Assembly: GCA_036924285.1 (NCBI GenBank)
Contig: JAYKYS010000016.1
Location: 5,022,001-5,086,000, forward strand
DNA from: Asterella californica
Lineage: Eukaryota; Streptophyta; Marchantiopsida; Marchantiales; Aytoniaceae
Length of the DNA stretch: 64,000 bases
Direction: 5' to 3'
The notes under the pieces were generated by a model that saw only the letters and a list, made by a program, of their open reading frames with translations, did no database searches and was not told the DNA's origin. Shown piece by piece: positions 1 to 12,463 of the stretch (positions are counted from its first letter, which is position 1; each line of letters starts with the position of its first letter). The translations under genes were made by a program, and so were the position numbers.

Positions 1-815
1 TATCAAATTAATCATGATTAGTTAAAATTAGTTATGGTTAAACTTAGCTATATTTTGAGACATAATTCAAATATTTTCTAAATAGTGAGTATTACCATCT
101 TATCATTTTTTAAATTAAAAAATAGAAAGGAGGTGGAAAATACTTCTTATCTCCTTTTTGACTTGATATTAATGGTGAGACTTAAATTATTGACTTTGTG
201 AGCATTGAAAATTAAAAAAGATTTTACATGTCATCTTTTTGATGGATCCTAGTGTAAAAAGAAGTGGAGATTTGTGATTCTTTAAGAATATTCTAAAATC
301 TTTATAGAAGTAATTGATTGAAAGAAAGAAAGTTGAAAGAATAAGTCCATATGATTAGTGCTTTTATCTTAGATGATATGTTAGTGAAATTTGATAAAAA
401 TAATTATGATTAAATTACCGAAGAGTACAAAAGTAAAAATCTAGATTGTATAAATAGAAAAAATAAAAAAGAGTTTTTCATCTTTGTTTCACATCGTCGT
501 AATGACATTTGAACAATATAAAGAGAATGTCAGACCTCAAAATGTGAAAACTTGAGAGAGGTCGTTAGAATAGAGAAATTTAGTTTGTGAGTTTATGGGT
601 TTGTAAAGAAACGAACTTAGCATTTTCTCTTTCAAGTTAATGATGTACTTCCATCAAAATCATCACAGATGACTTTTGAGTAAAAGATAACTCGACATGT
701 TGCAGATGGACGGACGACTATCATAGATATTGAGAGATCGAGGAGTAGTTGATTGATAAGACCACGGAGGATTTACATTACACATTAGAACATGTTGTTC
801 TTCTCGTTGATCACA
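1..815. other. AT-rich stretch, no gene recognised
   Basis: The sequence is AT-rich and full of stops in all frames. I see no domain, RNA gene or clear repeat. It may be the decayed upstream part of the plus-strand retroelement whose protease-like remnant follows, but nothing in it proves that. Confidence 0.4.
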
Positions 816-1200
816 TATGAAAAATCAACATCATGGCATGAGAGGTGTATGAGAAAGAGCAAAAGTCGATTGAACTGAACCATGGTTGAGTGTTGCGTGC
901 TATCCACAACCAGAAGAGTGAGTTGTATGATGTTTGTCATAATGTAAAGATAAATATAACCGATGTAGAGATAGATCAACACTTCTTCATGGTGACTTAT
1001 ACTTCTTATTTTGTGATTCTTGGTAAGTCATATATCATTGTGGTCTGAATGGATACCAAAGTGATAGATAATGGATCTCACTATACTAGGATCCGTAATC
1101 CAAATGATAGACATTTCGTGTAAAATTTTGTCATTCGTAAGAACCACGAATAAATCATATAAATTTTGAGAGACTCTCTTGTTAGTAGGAATAAGATAAA
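816..1200 (+). pseudogene. LTR-retroelement protease-region remnant
   Basis: Plus-strand translation around 940-1190 gives a broken peptide with the pieces HFFMVTYTSYFVILGKSY, MDTKVIDNG, RIRNPNDRH and a terminal NHE. This matches the pattern seen just after the active site in gag-protease polyproteins of some Ty3/gypsy-type elements: a strand ending in (V/I)ILG, then a TKV-DNG-ARIR block. Several in-frame stops (for example after YIIVV) show it is dead. The upstream DGGS-type active-site strand is not recognisable. Family assignment is by remembered pattern only. The orientation is opposite to the primer-binding site at 2143-2157, so at least two elements appear to be involved. Confidence 0.4.
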
Positions 1201-2142
1201 GTTTTCTTTATACAATCTTGGTGAAACAAGAATTCCAAATCATATCCCATGACACATTATTCATCGTTGGAGTAGTCCTAATGACTAACTCATATGATAA
1301 AACAACAACACGTCATATATGCATTCATTGGTTAGATGAAATACACATATTTATGATACTTTATAACGAAAGCTTTTGCTTCACTCACGATTCAAAACAT
1401 ACCAACCAGTTCTATCACATACTAAGATGATTACATAAATAGATAATCTATTTACACAAAAGACCAAGACTAAATACACAAGTGAAACTATAAAACAATC
1501 ATTGTTCAATATGAGCATCGAAGTACTCGTCATTGTCTCTTCCTTCCTATCACAACGAGTCTTACAGTTGAACGAGATCGAAGCATGAGCAGCGATCCTC
1601 AATGACCAACACGTAAGTAAAAAAGTGGATCTATAATCAAACGAGCCAACCTCATCATCAAAAAAGATAATTATCTCACACTAAGGATATGATAAGATAA
1701 TTATCTCTTCCTTGTTGACAATATGATTAGGTGCATGATGTCATATCCGTGTTGAAAGTCTCCTTCGCTATCAGCTCCAACTCATCCACTCTCCAGTCCT
1801 CGTTGATGATCATGTCAGTGACTCTAAATTCAGAGACATCATCGAGATCTACGACCAATTGATCCTCCTCTTCCCGTGTAAGATTTGTTAGTCCTTCGTT
1901 GCACTGAAAATTGAGTTTCACTAGTACAAGTTGTGCTCCTAAGGTTACAGATTTTTAAGTTGACGATTGATCTCTCGTTTGTATCCATGCTTGTAAATCT
2001 ACTAGATGGTCCAAAAGTCTCCTAGAACATTATCTATTCGTGCTCGAAAATGTTCATCTATGATGAAATTAATGCCCATCTGTAAGAAAATCAATGTAAA
2101 TGAAAAACGAAACGTAACTATGTCACAAAGCTGCAAGTCGTA
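1201..2142. other. Unassigned, possible gag leader on minus strand
   Basis: No gene is certain. A minus-strand open frame at 1727-1921 (64 codons) starts about 220 bp downstream, in minus-strand sense, of a plausible tRNA primer-binding site. Its product is acidic (NLTREEEDQLVVDLDDVSEF). That position and composition would suit the start of a retrotransposon gag, but I do not recognise a domain. The rest is AT-rich with stops in all frames. Confidence 0.25.
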
Positions 2143-2157
2143 CATGCTATGATACCA
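2143..2157 (-). promoter_or_regulatory. Putative retrotransposon primer-binding site (tRNA-iMet type)
   Basis: Read on the minus strand the sequence is TGGTATCATAGCATG, close to the TGGTATCAGAGC that plant LTR retrotransposons use to pair with initiator tRNA-Met. Two bases upstream, the minus strand ends with TGTTACA, which would be an LTR terminus ending in CA. The plus strand correspondingly begins TGTAACA at 2161. This suggests an LTR lying at 2161 upward and an internal region running toward coordinate 1. No partner LTR was found. Confidence 0.5.
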
Positions 2158-3293
2158 AATGTAACACTCTTCCTATTTCAGTCATGAAAATCGTGAATTT
2201 TGCTATTTAGAATCATGTCTACTTACTCAAACACTAGTATCTAAAATAAATAAATAATATACTATATAACATATATAGAATCAGTTCAACACAATAATAT
2301 ATGCGCCTCTCGTAAATAAAATTTCTTGCTTCTCAAGTTGGTCCTCACCAGCTGAACACACTGAATCCTTAGATTGACGTTTCAGGCAGATTCTTAGTGT
2401 TCCTATGAGAATAAACTAAACTCAGTTCAAAGAGGATTGTAACCCCAAGTTAACTATCTTCTGGAGTTTGAATTCAACGAGAGCGGAACTAGTACTACTG
2501 TGTAAATGTGGACGTGTAGTTTAAAAACGTAAGGAAAATAGGCACATGGATTTCTCTAAAGTATTATACTGAATCTAGAATGTGAACGAGATCTCCAGAT
2601 GCTTTCACGTCACTTCCTTGCACTTGCCCAAGAACAGATTCTACCCAACTCCTTTTCACTCAATTCCTTCTTCTGACTAAATCTTTCTTCAAACAAACCC
2701 AAAGTAATAACCATTACAATGATTGAATAATCTCACCAAGTGCTTACAAAAGTTAAGAGGGTTCATACATAGTTGATTTGGTTCTAGTCCTCGATAGCTC
2801 TTGAGATGTGAAGGTAATAAGCAGTTTTACCGTCCCTAATCCATTTATCTGGTTGCCATAAGGTGAACGTCTCCCGACTGCGTCTCCTCGCGCCAATTTG
2901 AAAGATCCTTTCGTTTCTAATCAAGATGATTATTCTGACACCCAAGAAAACCAAGAACTAGACTAGCGCCGTCCTCTCTCAATCCTTAACTCATTCTTTT
3001 CAGTACTGATCCAACGGACAATACATTACGAGTCGTGAGATCTCAAAAACCTTTCACATGGGACTAACCATCTCTCTCCTTTCTCCCTCTCGCATCCCTA
3101 GTTCTTTTCTTCTTCCGGTCTAGAACTGCATGTCTTTGCCACTACCTTTTTCCCAAAAGAAGCCATCTATTCTTTCTCCGTTATGTTTCCTCACCCTCCT
3201 CTCGCACCCCTAGTTCCTTTCTTCTTCCTGTCTGAATTGCATGTCTTTACCACTACCCGAAACCAGTGCCACACATAAACTTTAGTCAAATCA
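2158..3293. other. Putative LTR-derived region, no gene
   Basis: It begins with TGTAACACTC next to the primer-binding site, so at least the first part is probably LTR sequence. The other LTR end could not be located. A near-duplicate phrase occurs at about 3090-3150 and 3200-3260 (ctcgcacccctagtt..ctttcttcttcc followed by gcatgtcttt.ccactacc), a local tandem duplication of roughly 110 bp. No protein is recognised. Confidence 0.35.
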
Positions 3294-6200
3294 TTGTATA
3301 TTATAGTTGGACCAAATTGGCAAATTGACTTAGACTTAATACAAGGTATTATACGTGGAGTAACCTCCGGTGGTAGAAATACTCAATGCCTGATTAGATA
3401 TAAACACCAGGAATATCCTTCAGATTTTCTCTTCGTCTCTAAGCAAAGGCCGCGTGAATCTTGTGTTCTTCTCTTACCCCTGCGCCTTGGAAATCGCCAA
3501 GGTGGTGGAGTGGAATGCGAACACTGCGGGCAGTCGGTGGAACTCTGGAAGGCAGTTTGGCATTCTTCCTGGTGAATCGGCGAGGTAAAACCGTCCGTGT
3601 ATCTATCTGATAATGACTGATGATTGTCCGTCATAGGTTCACTTGGTTATCGAACGGCTTTGATGAACTAGGTCAAGAGTCTGGGGTCCAGAGAATCGAT
3701 CCCTGCCGATGCGGAAACTCAGTATCGACTGAAGATGCACTGTAGGGATTGTGAAGTAGGGCAACAGGAAGAAGATCAGAAACAGTGATCTTTGATCTTT
3801 GATTTTCACTGCATCTACCGAACGACTCGAACAGTAGCTAGCTACGGTGTAGGAGCGTCTCGGGAGCGGAGGCTGCATTTCGTCCGTCCCTGAAGATTGC
3901 TGACGTTCGCGGAGATCATTTTGTGGTTGCATCTCCTCCATCGGCTTCTGGTTTGCCTGACTATAGAACAAACAGGTGACGCCTTGTTCACTGTTTTCCA
4001 TGCTGATTGTCACTGGTTTAATCCACAGCACGCAGTAAGGAGATCAGAATGGATGGACCTCGCCCTTATATGCAGAGATCGATGGGAGGCCCGAAGCGCT
4101 TATCCCACAAGATTCCGGCAGCATGTTCCAAGCTAGCTTTCCCTCGTCTGACGATAAGACAGCAGGAGAAACCAAACGAGCGTCAGAGGTTTTGCATTAC
4201 CATCATCAGGAAGCGTCAGCACGAGTGGAGACTCCCTCCATCATGAGATTACTTTCTCCTGTGAGCATCCTCTTGCTCTGCTTCCAGAAGGAGGAAACTG
4301 AGTACGTAAGATTCTTCTTCGTCGCGGAGCTCCACACGGTTCCACCGCACATTCTCGATTCCATTTGACCGCATGCGCGCGACGTCCTGAGAAGCAGACC
4401 TATTGCTGAACTCGAGTATCACGACTTGTCTGTCCGGAGTTTATACTTTACCAATTCTCAACCTCCGATCCCAGATGCCTCTACCGGCTGCATGAGGGGA
4501 AGAGCACAAACCTAGCTCACCGATAGGAAAGTTCATACCATAGTAGGTCCGCACTAGAGTAACTTATGAGACTCATCACCTTCTCCGGCTTAAGACTTAT
4601 GATAGTGATTGCTCGTACTGAAGTCGCGTTTTCCACTCTGCTCTCCGATAGCCTCCTGGCCCTGGCAAGTTCCACGTCGTTTTCTATGAAGCTCCGTTTG
4701 CCGGGAAACCATTTTTCTGTCAGTAGCAGAAATTTCTTTTGAGATCGGGGAACTAACACGGACGGTGCGCCAAACGGGAGAAAAAAACGCCCTTGGAAGC
4801 ACATGCACCTCGTACTTGCAGTTGAATAGGGTACCCTTTCCGCCTTTCTGATGAGTACGGACTTCCCAAGGGAAAGACTACGAATCATATATATTCACCT
4901 TCACATGGAGGTGACCAACCTTTAGTCCCCGAAAGCCTACCACCGATGCTGATGTTCCCCATATGCATAAGTCAGACTCTATGATCGATATCTGTACGTC
5001 TAAGATACCTTCCGCAGGGTGCTGAGCAGGCCGGGGGTTAGACGGAAATGAGAGGACATGACTTACGAGACATGCTACTGATTGCTGGTGCTATGGAATG
5101 TCCATACGCTCTCCCGTAGCTTTACTCTGATCCTCTCATCAGATTATACGTCCTGTCAAATGAACAGTCGACTGGTGCTGCTATCCGAGATTATCAAGCG
5201 CAGGTCAGGATTCTCTTGCACACAACAATCACCTTCCCCCAGGAACTCGTGCATGAAAACAGATTCTGAAATCGTTCGTAAGGAGACGGAGGATGCGGGT
5301 CGCACTTATATACATATATATATTATCGCTTTATCCGCTTCCCTACAGCTACTCCCAATCCACGGTGTACCTTTAACGTGGTCGCTGATATAAGTTCATC
5401 ACGAGGATCGGCGTGATGCAACGCGTCGCCTTGACGTCGAAAGTAGATGCGGTAAAATGAGCATTTCGTACAGAGTACATGCAGTTCAGGAAATAATATT
5501 CAACTTCCGTTTCACTCACACATATTCGCAACTGCTGTTAGATTAGATGAACGCGTCGCAGTACGTCACAGACCTGGTTCCGCTAAAGAGAGAGAAGCAT
5601 CCCACAAAACTGAACTAAGCATATCATATCGCCGTATTAGTCATCCTCACATGCCTACTAGTATGGAAGCAAACTCCTTGCGCGCGCGAATATGTGGCAG
5701 AATATGGTACGTTGACAGCGCCAAACAGCTGTCACACTCGAGACTGGACATCGTCTCAACTCGTTCTAAGCGTAATGTGGCTTCTTCCTAATGGCTGTAG
5801 CCTGTAACCAACATCTAAACAGCACTGTTCAGAACAGAAACTGCACTGTTCTGTCGGTGAGCTGACCGAGTATGTACTAAAGTGCTGGCTGCGCAGCTTG
5901 CTGTAACAACCATGACCAGCCACCAACACTTGCAAATGGCCGACGACACCTGCGGCCAACAGGAAGACAACACATTCTCTCCCCCAACGACTACGGTACG
6001 ACTACACCCTCATCATCAAGCCTCGGAGTTACCACAAATCTGAAATATTTGTAAGAAAGGCAACTCCTGGACGAAGCCGTGACACATCTGCTGAGAAACG
6101 TCTGCTAAGACGACGCTTCCGGACTCTCACATCAGGCGTTTCCCAGACCTGCAACAAATCGAAGGGAGACATAATGCATCTTCGTGGCGCTCAAGATGAT

Positions 6201-6428
6201 GGCGAACACAATAATGCAGACGGAATCGTCCAGTGAGAAATGTCAAAACCGAAAAACTCCGAAACCTTAACCTTGAAAGCCATTTAGATGGCCGCAGACT
6301 ATATCGTCTGCATGTATTATGTACAACCGACTTTTAGCCGGTAGCAACAGGTCCGACATAAAATCGTTCTACTTTATGCTACAATTTAAACACGAAAATC
6401 GTTCGTGAACTATGTACAACGGTGCTCT
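3294..6428. other. GC-richer island, short ORFs of unknown meaning
   Basis: Base composition shifts to nearly balanced GC, as in the adjacent TPR gene. Several open frames exist: 3294-3575 plus, 3639-4031 minus (130 codons), 4517-4888 minus (123 codons) and 5082-5393 plus. None has a domain I recognise, and none forms a convincing exon series. They could be exons or flanking UTR of undetected genes, or chance ORFs in GC-richer DNA. The last few hundred bases are the 3' flank of the TPR gene. Confidence 0.35.
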
Positions 6429-7187
6429 TCATTCATCCGTCTGCCACACAAAAAGGGCATAGATCGCATGTGCATCGGCGTCATGAGGTAATTCCTCGAG
6501 TGCTCGAGCGAATAATTCGTCAGCCTTGTCCAGATCGCCAAGAGCCTTCCATGCAAACTGTGCGTACTGTAGCAATGTTTTCCCATCGTTCGGATTCTTC
6601 TTCAAAGCCATCTCGAAATATTTGCCCGCGTGGGTTTTCTCCATCCACACATCATTCAGGAACTCGGCAAAATCTAAGGGAAAGCTCATGTAAGGCCGGA
6701 TCTCAAGGTCCTTCGTAACGCTTCTAGCCGCATACACAGCAGCGCGAGTTTCTAGTGAGTTGAATTCTTCATCTTCCTGATCCTCCGCCTCTGTCCTCTC
6801 GTCGTCGTAAATCGGCCGACACCCTTTATTGTTACATTCTACACGCCCCACGGACGCTTCCGTCTCAAATGACCATTGCATCGAAGGTTGTCCTGGAGTA
6901 GTAAGTCTACTGGACGGCACTGTATCCAGCGGTGCCTCGGTTTTCATTACTCTAGCCTTGCATCTCCCCTTCTCCTGAAGGCGATTCATCCCTGATAATC
7001 TTCCCCAACTATTTCCCCGCTGCAACGACAGTGTGAGCGCCGGTTCCATCGGAGCATTGGCATCCTCCCTACTGCCAGGGGCACACACTTGGCTCAGCCT
7101 AAGTGTGCATCCTGCGGGCGATAGTCCCGACTGATACACGGGCAGCAGTGTTGCGGCTGCCCTTGATGAGAACTGCAAACTCGCCAT
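6429..7187 (-). CDS. TPR-like superfamily protein
   Basis: This is an uninterrupted 252-codon ORF, the only convincingly intact gene here. The C-terminal part (about residues 180-252) carries tetratricopeptide-type helices: a YFEMALKKNPNDGKTLLQYA unit followed by DELFARALEELPHDADAHAI and ending YALFVWQTDE. This alternating pattern of aromatic and small residues is known from a plant family of TPR-like proteins of uncertain biochemical role, in which TPRs serve as protein-binding scaffolds. An acidic stretch (EAEDQEDEEF) precedes it. The N-terminal 120 residues are Ser/Arg-rich and probably disordered. The start is favoured because CAGATGGCG fits a plant initiation context and an in-frame TAG lies 18-20 bases upstream (7205-7207). 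No intron is needed. Function beyond TPR scaffolding is not inferable. Confidence 0.75.
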   Translation of the reverse strand: MASLQFSSRAAATLLPVYQSGLSPAGCTLRLSQVCAPGSREDANAPMEPALTLSLQRGNSWGRLSGMNRLQEKGRCKARVMKTEAPLDTVPSSRLTTPGQPSMQWSFETEASVGRVECNNKGCRPIYDDERTEAEDQEDEEFNSLETRAAVYAARSVTKDLEIRPYMSFPLDFAEFLNDVWMEKTHAGKYFEMALKKNPNDGKTLLQYAQFAWKALGDLDKADELFARALEELPHDADAHAIYALFVWQTDE

Positions 7188-8657
7188 CTGCAGGGGGGTG
7201 GATCTCTAGCTACAGGCCAAGAAGACAGCTCTCGACGGAATGAAGTCGACGAAGACACCCTCAACACATGGTCAAGAATACCTGTTTTGAACTCCAATTG
7301 CACGAACAACACATATCAAACTAATACACCTCCCAGTATCCCTGGCGCAGGTGCTCGCTGGAGTCGCTACGATTCTTTGCTTGTAACGACTCCGCATGGG
7401 GAGAGACACGAATGCATGTAGGTAACGTCGGAACCGCGGGAGCTCGATCTAATATAAAGCCAAGTTGAGAAGTGGAACTCCAACCGAGATCAAGTCAGGC
7501 GCTCTCAGTGATTTTCTCCCGATGTTTGCATATGCGAGCGAGACACCAAGAGAGAGCGGCCGTTCTACTATGTTGCACTAAACTCGGAGAGACTATATGT
7601 ACTGTCGAGATCTAAGAAGTGTTCGCTTCAGGGAGTACAGGGGCAGGTGCTTCGGACGTAGAGACCACGGGAAGATTCTAATATATGTCTATCCATCTAT
7701 ATGTGACCATCACAGTTCGTGGGCTACGACATGGGCCGAGATGGGATCGCGCGTGCTCCCTGATGAAATTACCAGCAACCTTCACGGACCCCACTCTTTG
7801 CTTTAGGCGCCTCCACTAGCACTGACCGAAACCTACAACTCTACGCTCGTCCACCTACAAACGTAAACACATGTGCAAAATCATAGGCAAGTATGTTATG
7901 CTTAGCCACTGGGTAAGGGAACAGACACAAGGAAAGGAAAGGAGAGAGTGAAAGAGAAAGGCGGGGGCCGCTGAACACGGCGAGCTACTGTAGTTGTCCT
8001 CTTGCACAAGCAAGTTCTGTATTAAACGAGGAACCGCTCGATCACTTCAATCGAACAGCTTCAATGTCCGCTAAACTGACAGGCACCCACCCACCCGCTC
8101 GCCAGCCAGCCAGCCCGGGCCGTTCGAGCTACCCCCTGGGTCCTTCTCCGGCAATACTGCCATGAAATATCACGGCACATAAGTCTAAAATAGACCCCGA
8201 GTCCACACTGAGGATCGATGCCAGCCCCACATTTGTTGGAAGGTGTGCTTTATTATTAGAAGTGGAAATTAGTTTTTCACTCGCCACTCTCTCTCTTTGT
8301 GTCGTGCTCGTGACTACCTAGCCGTCCGTGACGACGCTCGACTCGCCCACGCCCCACATTCTGTCCCCAGTTAGCCTGAGATCTCGACTACGCCTGGGGA
8401 GCTTCTCCGGCCGACCGACAAGAATATCGCTGGGCCCGATCTATCCTCTCGAACCCATCGATCTCCAATCTAGGAGATCAGGAGTAGGCCCTCCATGCAA
8501 TTGATCAGAATCACATGCCGGCATTTCTAGCCTGAACTCTCAAGAGCATATAACAAGGCGACACCCATTTGTTCGTCACGTGGGCTGTAAAGCCTGTAAT
8601 ACAGTTGCATACTTTTCTCTCATCTTCCTGTATTTAGTACCAATCCTATTCCACTCA
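7188..8657. other. 5' flank of the TPR gene, no other gene
   Basis: This GC-balanced DNA upstream of the minus-strand TPR gene presumably holds its promoter and leader. No TATA box at a sensible distance is obvious on the minus strand. Short purine and CCA-type low-complexity runs occur near 7930-7970 and 8085-8115. The open frame at 7597-7806 has no recognisable domain. Confidence 0.4.
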
Positions 8658-8703
8658 CTCCCTCCCTCCCTCCCTCCCTCCTCCTCCTCCTCCTCCTCCT
8701 CCT
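8658..8703. repeat. Compound microsatellite (CCCT)n(CCT)n
   Basis: A run of CCCT units passes directly into a run of CCT units. On the minus strand it makes spurious Arg-rich and Glu-rich frames. Strand asymmetry (pure pyrimidine on plus) means it could form H-DNA. It lies about 1.5 kb upstream of the TPR start. Confidence 0.95.
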
Positions 8704-11700
8704 GAGGTTCTGAGGTTGGACTTCCCTTCTCTCCTCCACCTTCAACCCCGTGGTTGACCACGTCTGCGCTTTATTTGTCTGACGCGGTTTCAGCACGGGC
8801 AGCCTGACGAAGAACTCATGGACTGCCAGCCATCTCATCATACTGTAAGGTACTGAATCGAGAGAATCTGGATCTGGCGCATCTGGCTCCCGAGCGGCCC
8901 TCACTGAGAGCAGCGAGGATAAGCAACGGCTCTCGTCTCTCGGCGGCTCTTGCCGCTCTTGATCCGGTTTTGGCAGCGGGAGGCGATGGTCAGGGTTGAG
9001 CAGACCTCGAGTGGGGAAAGACGGTTCCAAATGGTCATTATGATTTATTTTGATCTTTAGATATAAAACATTAATCTGATAATCTAAACCCTAAAATTTC
9101 AAATATTTTATTTAAGACAGTACTATCTATATCCATTTACATATTTGAGAAAACATTATGACTCATATATACATATGGATTAGTGTCTCTGATTAGTCTA
9201 AACTCTAAGCATCTTTCTGAATATATTATTTTAGATAATTTTATTTAGATAATTTTATATTCATGAGAAAAATTGTGATATTAATCCTAGTTAGATGGTA
9301 AAAAATGACCGAACCACTATCAACAACCGATCGAACTCCAATGATCTTGCTGGTTAAAATTACCGCTTCCTTAGTTTCGCACCCGCTGTTATCGCATTTT
9401 AGCATTTTTTGTTTGTCCATCCCGATTATTTGAGCACTATGAGGTGACCTACGAGGAGAGCTACTTACAGTAATCGAGCTTGTGTGAATGTTTGTTTACG
9501 CCGCAAATAAGGGAGACCATGACAAGAGAAGAGACTCCTTCTGCAGACGATGATGACAACCTTGTTGTGGCTATCACCTGCAAGGTCACGATAGAATTCT
9601 AACCAATTTCGTGCCGCAATTGCGCACAGTCCTTTCTATGGAGATATACTTATATATTTTGTGTTCTTGTTTGTGTTTGGATATGGAACACCAACAATCT
9701 CACTTCGTTTCGAATTTAATCTAATCTGGTGTGAAAAGCAACACGAAGTATAATAATCTAGTGTCTTTTCTTTTCCCTTCTGGATTTAATGTTTATGAAG
9801 AGGAATCAAATCTATATTTCTTGTTGCCATGCTGGACCAGGGAAGAATCGAATAGAATAGACACAGCAGAATTTCTTCATTTTTCTTTGCTTGTCTTTAT
9901 CCCTCCTTTGTTTCGGGAAGTTGAGGGCCCATATATATATTGACTTGTCTATATATAAGCGTGTCTTGGTTGCGGAACCCTCTCCACTGGGGTATAAAAG
10001 GAATTTAGATATAATAGTTAATAAGCTTATTTTGGTTTTGAAATTCTAACTGAGCCAATCTATAGAGTCAAGGTATTTTTCACAAAGTCAGAAATCATCA
10101 TTTTCCATTCATTTTAAAATTTGTTAAAGTCTTTTTGTTTCTACTACAGTTACACTTCATCTGGACATCAGTGAAACCACGTCTAACAAGTTTCAAAACT
10201 CATCCGATTCGGTTCAAGGCCGATGAGTTCGAACTGACCGTTTGAGATTCAGCTTGGGTAACCCAGACCTCTCCGACTGCTTTTCATGACTGTTGCTCAC
10301 GTAAATGAAATGATAGGTAACCCAAACTCTATGTACAACTATCGGATGTTTAAAACCAGTACCTCACTTAGTAGTGCGGGAAATGTGTTTACTTTCTCTC
10401 AAACTCCATGGACACGGTAGAATCAGTTGATCTGAAAAAGAAGAGATAGATTTAGAACTATGTCGAAATGCATGCAAGACCAATTTGGGGAATTGTTATC
10501 AGAAAAATATATATGTGTTATGAGACTATTCTATACCAAAGCTGATAAGAATAATTAAATTTATCTTTAATTGGTAAGTGATCTCCGGAACTGGAAATGC
10601 AAAAAATCCAAAAATAACCCATAAAGAGAGGGTGAAAAGATGCGCTCTTGAGCCTCTATATAACTTAAGATTAATGTGAAAATGAATCAAATGAAAATTT
10701 CTCACAATCATATAAGACAAATATCCAGCAAATATATAAGTATAAATTTCATCCAATTCTTTTGCTCTTTCCTTGTTTGTTTTCGGAGAGTTGAGGATTC
10801 ATGTTTATCTTATGTTACTCTTGATTCACACTAGTACCTCATAGTCCCTTGTAACAGATCCAAACATTCATAGAACATGACATTCAGACATGGTGCACAA
10901 GTTTCTTCTAAAATTATAAATTCTCTTATACACTTGATTGATTGATCAAAGAATGCGATCCTCAAAGACAATGCCCTTTATACACCAGTCATTAAGCAAC
11001 ACGCGGTTAGACCGTTACATCAAGATCAAGAACCTCCTAACTGTCCTGTTATGGAGCTAGAAAAAGAGTTGTAGATCTAACGGCCGGATGTATCTTTATC
11101 TCAATCTGTAAGGATAGTAATCCAGATTAATCCATATCTGGTTATAACTTCTAGATTTATAACACTTATCTGGACAACTTTATCATATATATCTATGTAG
11201 TGTCTCAGGATTTCTCTTTTAGCCAATTATAGCATAAAAGATTTCGTTCCCCAAGAAGATTTACACTAGTATCGCTGCTCTCTAAGTTCTAAGATCTATC
11301 TAAACTCAAAAACACACGGGTTTTACTTAGAAATCCTGTCTTCTCACAAAACCACACGACTTCCAGCCCTTCAGAAGCTGCTATGGACCTAAACATACCA
11401 CTACTACCTATCACACAATTCACTCACTGAGAAGCTCGGGAAGACGCTTCATGTTTCCAGGTCACGGCTTCTAATCTTCTCACGACGATCTTCTCGAATC
11501 GGCTTCCGGGGGTTCAACACGGCTTCTAACACCTCCAGAAGTCTGTCCCTGCTCCGTAGATGTCAAATTATCACTGCCTATCACACAATGCTCTTCCAAT
11601 TTCCAACGGGGTTAGATTAATCATAGGGTGTATGCCCCCTGTAGCCTTCTCAGGCTTCTGCTCACGGAAGCGGTCTTCTTGCAGCACTACAACGACATTC

Positions 11701-12311
11701 ACTTTCACGGAAGTTCAATAGAAGTCTCGAAAATCAAATAGAAGAAGTGGAAGAAAGATGGGGAGATGAGAGAAGATAGAGAAGAAGAGAAAATCCAAAC
11801 AAGAGGAAACAAGATGAAAAGTAGAAATTAAGATTCCGACATGCTCGAAATGGATCAAGCCTTTTGTATGGACTAACTTATGAGCTTTACAGACCTCAAT
11901 GGCTAAAATCCATGACCCCAACACCTTCTCTTAACTAAATGAGCTAAAATTTCACAAGTTGTAAGTTGATAGGGCGCACTTCAATCTTCAAAATTTTCAC
12001 TGAGAGATTAGATCCCATGTTCATGAAACAACTCAACCCTTGAATCTAAGAAAACGGTTTTACTTTTGTCTCTCAACTACTACAACCAACTTCAATCGAT
12101 CATTTTGAGTTCAAATCCAAACCAAACGTATGACTAGTTTACATCAATGCAATGAGCATATCGTCGACTATCTAGTCCCCTTGACAATACCAAAAGATCA
12201 TGTCTCAAACTCTTGACGCACTGAGAAACGTGACTCGAGATACTAATTCAATCCCTTTGACTTTGAACGAGCATAACTCCACACTGAGAACTCCAAATGG
12301 ATCGATCTTCC
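8704..12311. other. AT-rich intergenic, no gene recognised
   Basis: GC content drops sharply after about 9030. No domain, RNA gene or long repeat was recognised in either strand. From about 11330 onward the sequence becomes rich in gaag/cttc words, the beginning of the motif-rich tract described at 13740-15101. Confidence 0.5.
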
Positions 12312-12463
12312 CTCCAGATTCTAGTCCAACTCGAGAGATTTCCAACAAGACCTCACACTATGTGGATGATCATTGGGAAGGACTCCCCTCCAGATTCTAG
12401 CCCAGCTCGAGAGCTTTCCAACAAGAACTCACACTCTCCTAATGACATTTGGGAAGGACTCCG
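12312..12463. repeat. 76-bp tandem duplication
   Basis: Two adjacent units start with CTCCAGATTCTAG at 12312 and 12388. Both continue with a shared CTCGAGAG and TTTCCAACAAGA, and both end in GGGAAGGACTCC. The second unit differs by several substitutions, so the duplication is old. It keeps an open frame through both copies only partly (76 is not a multiple of 3). Confidence 0.85.

Noticed and set aside
8576..9030. Arg-rich and Glu-rich minus-strand ORFs
   Set aside because: They are translations of the (CCCT)n(CCT)n microsatellite and flanking DNA, without any domain.
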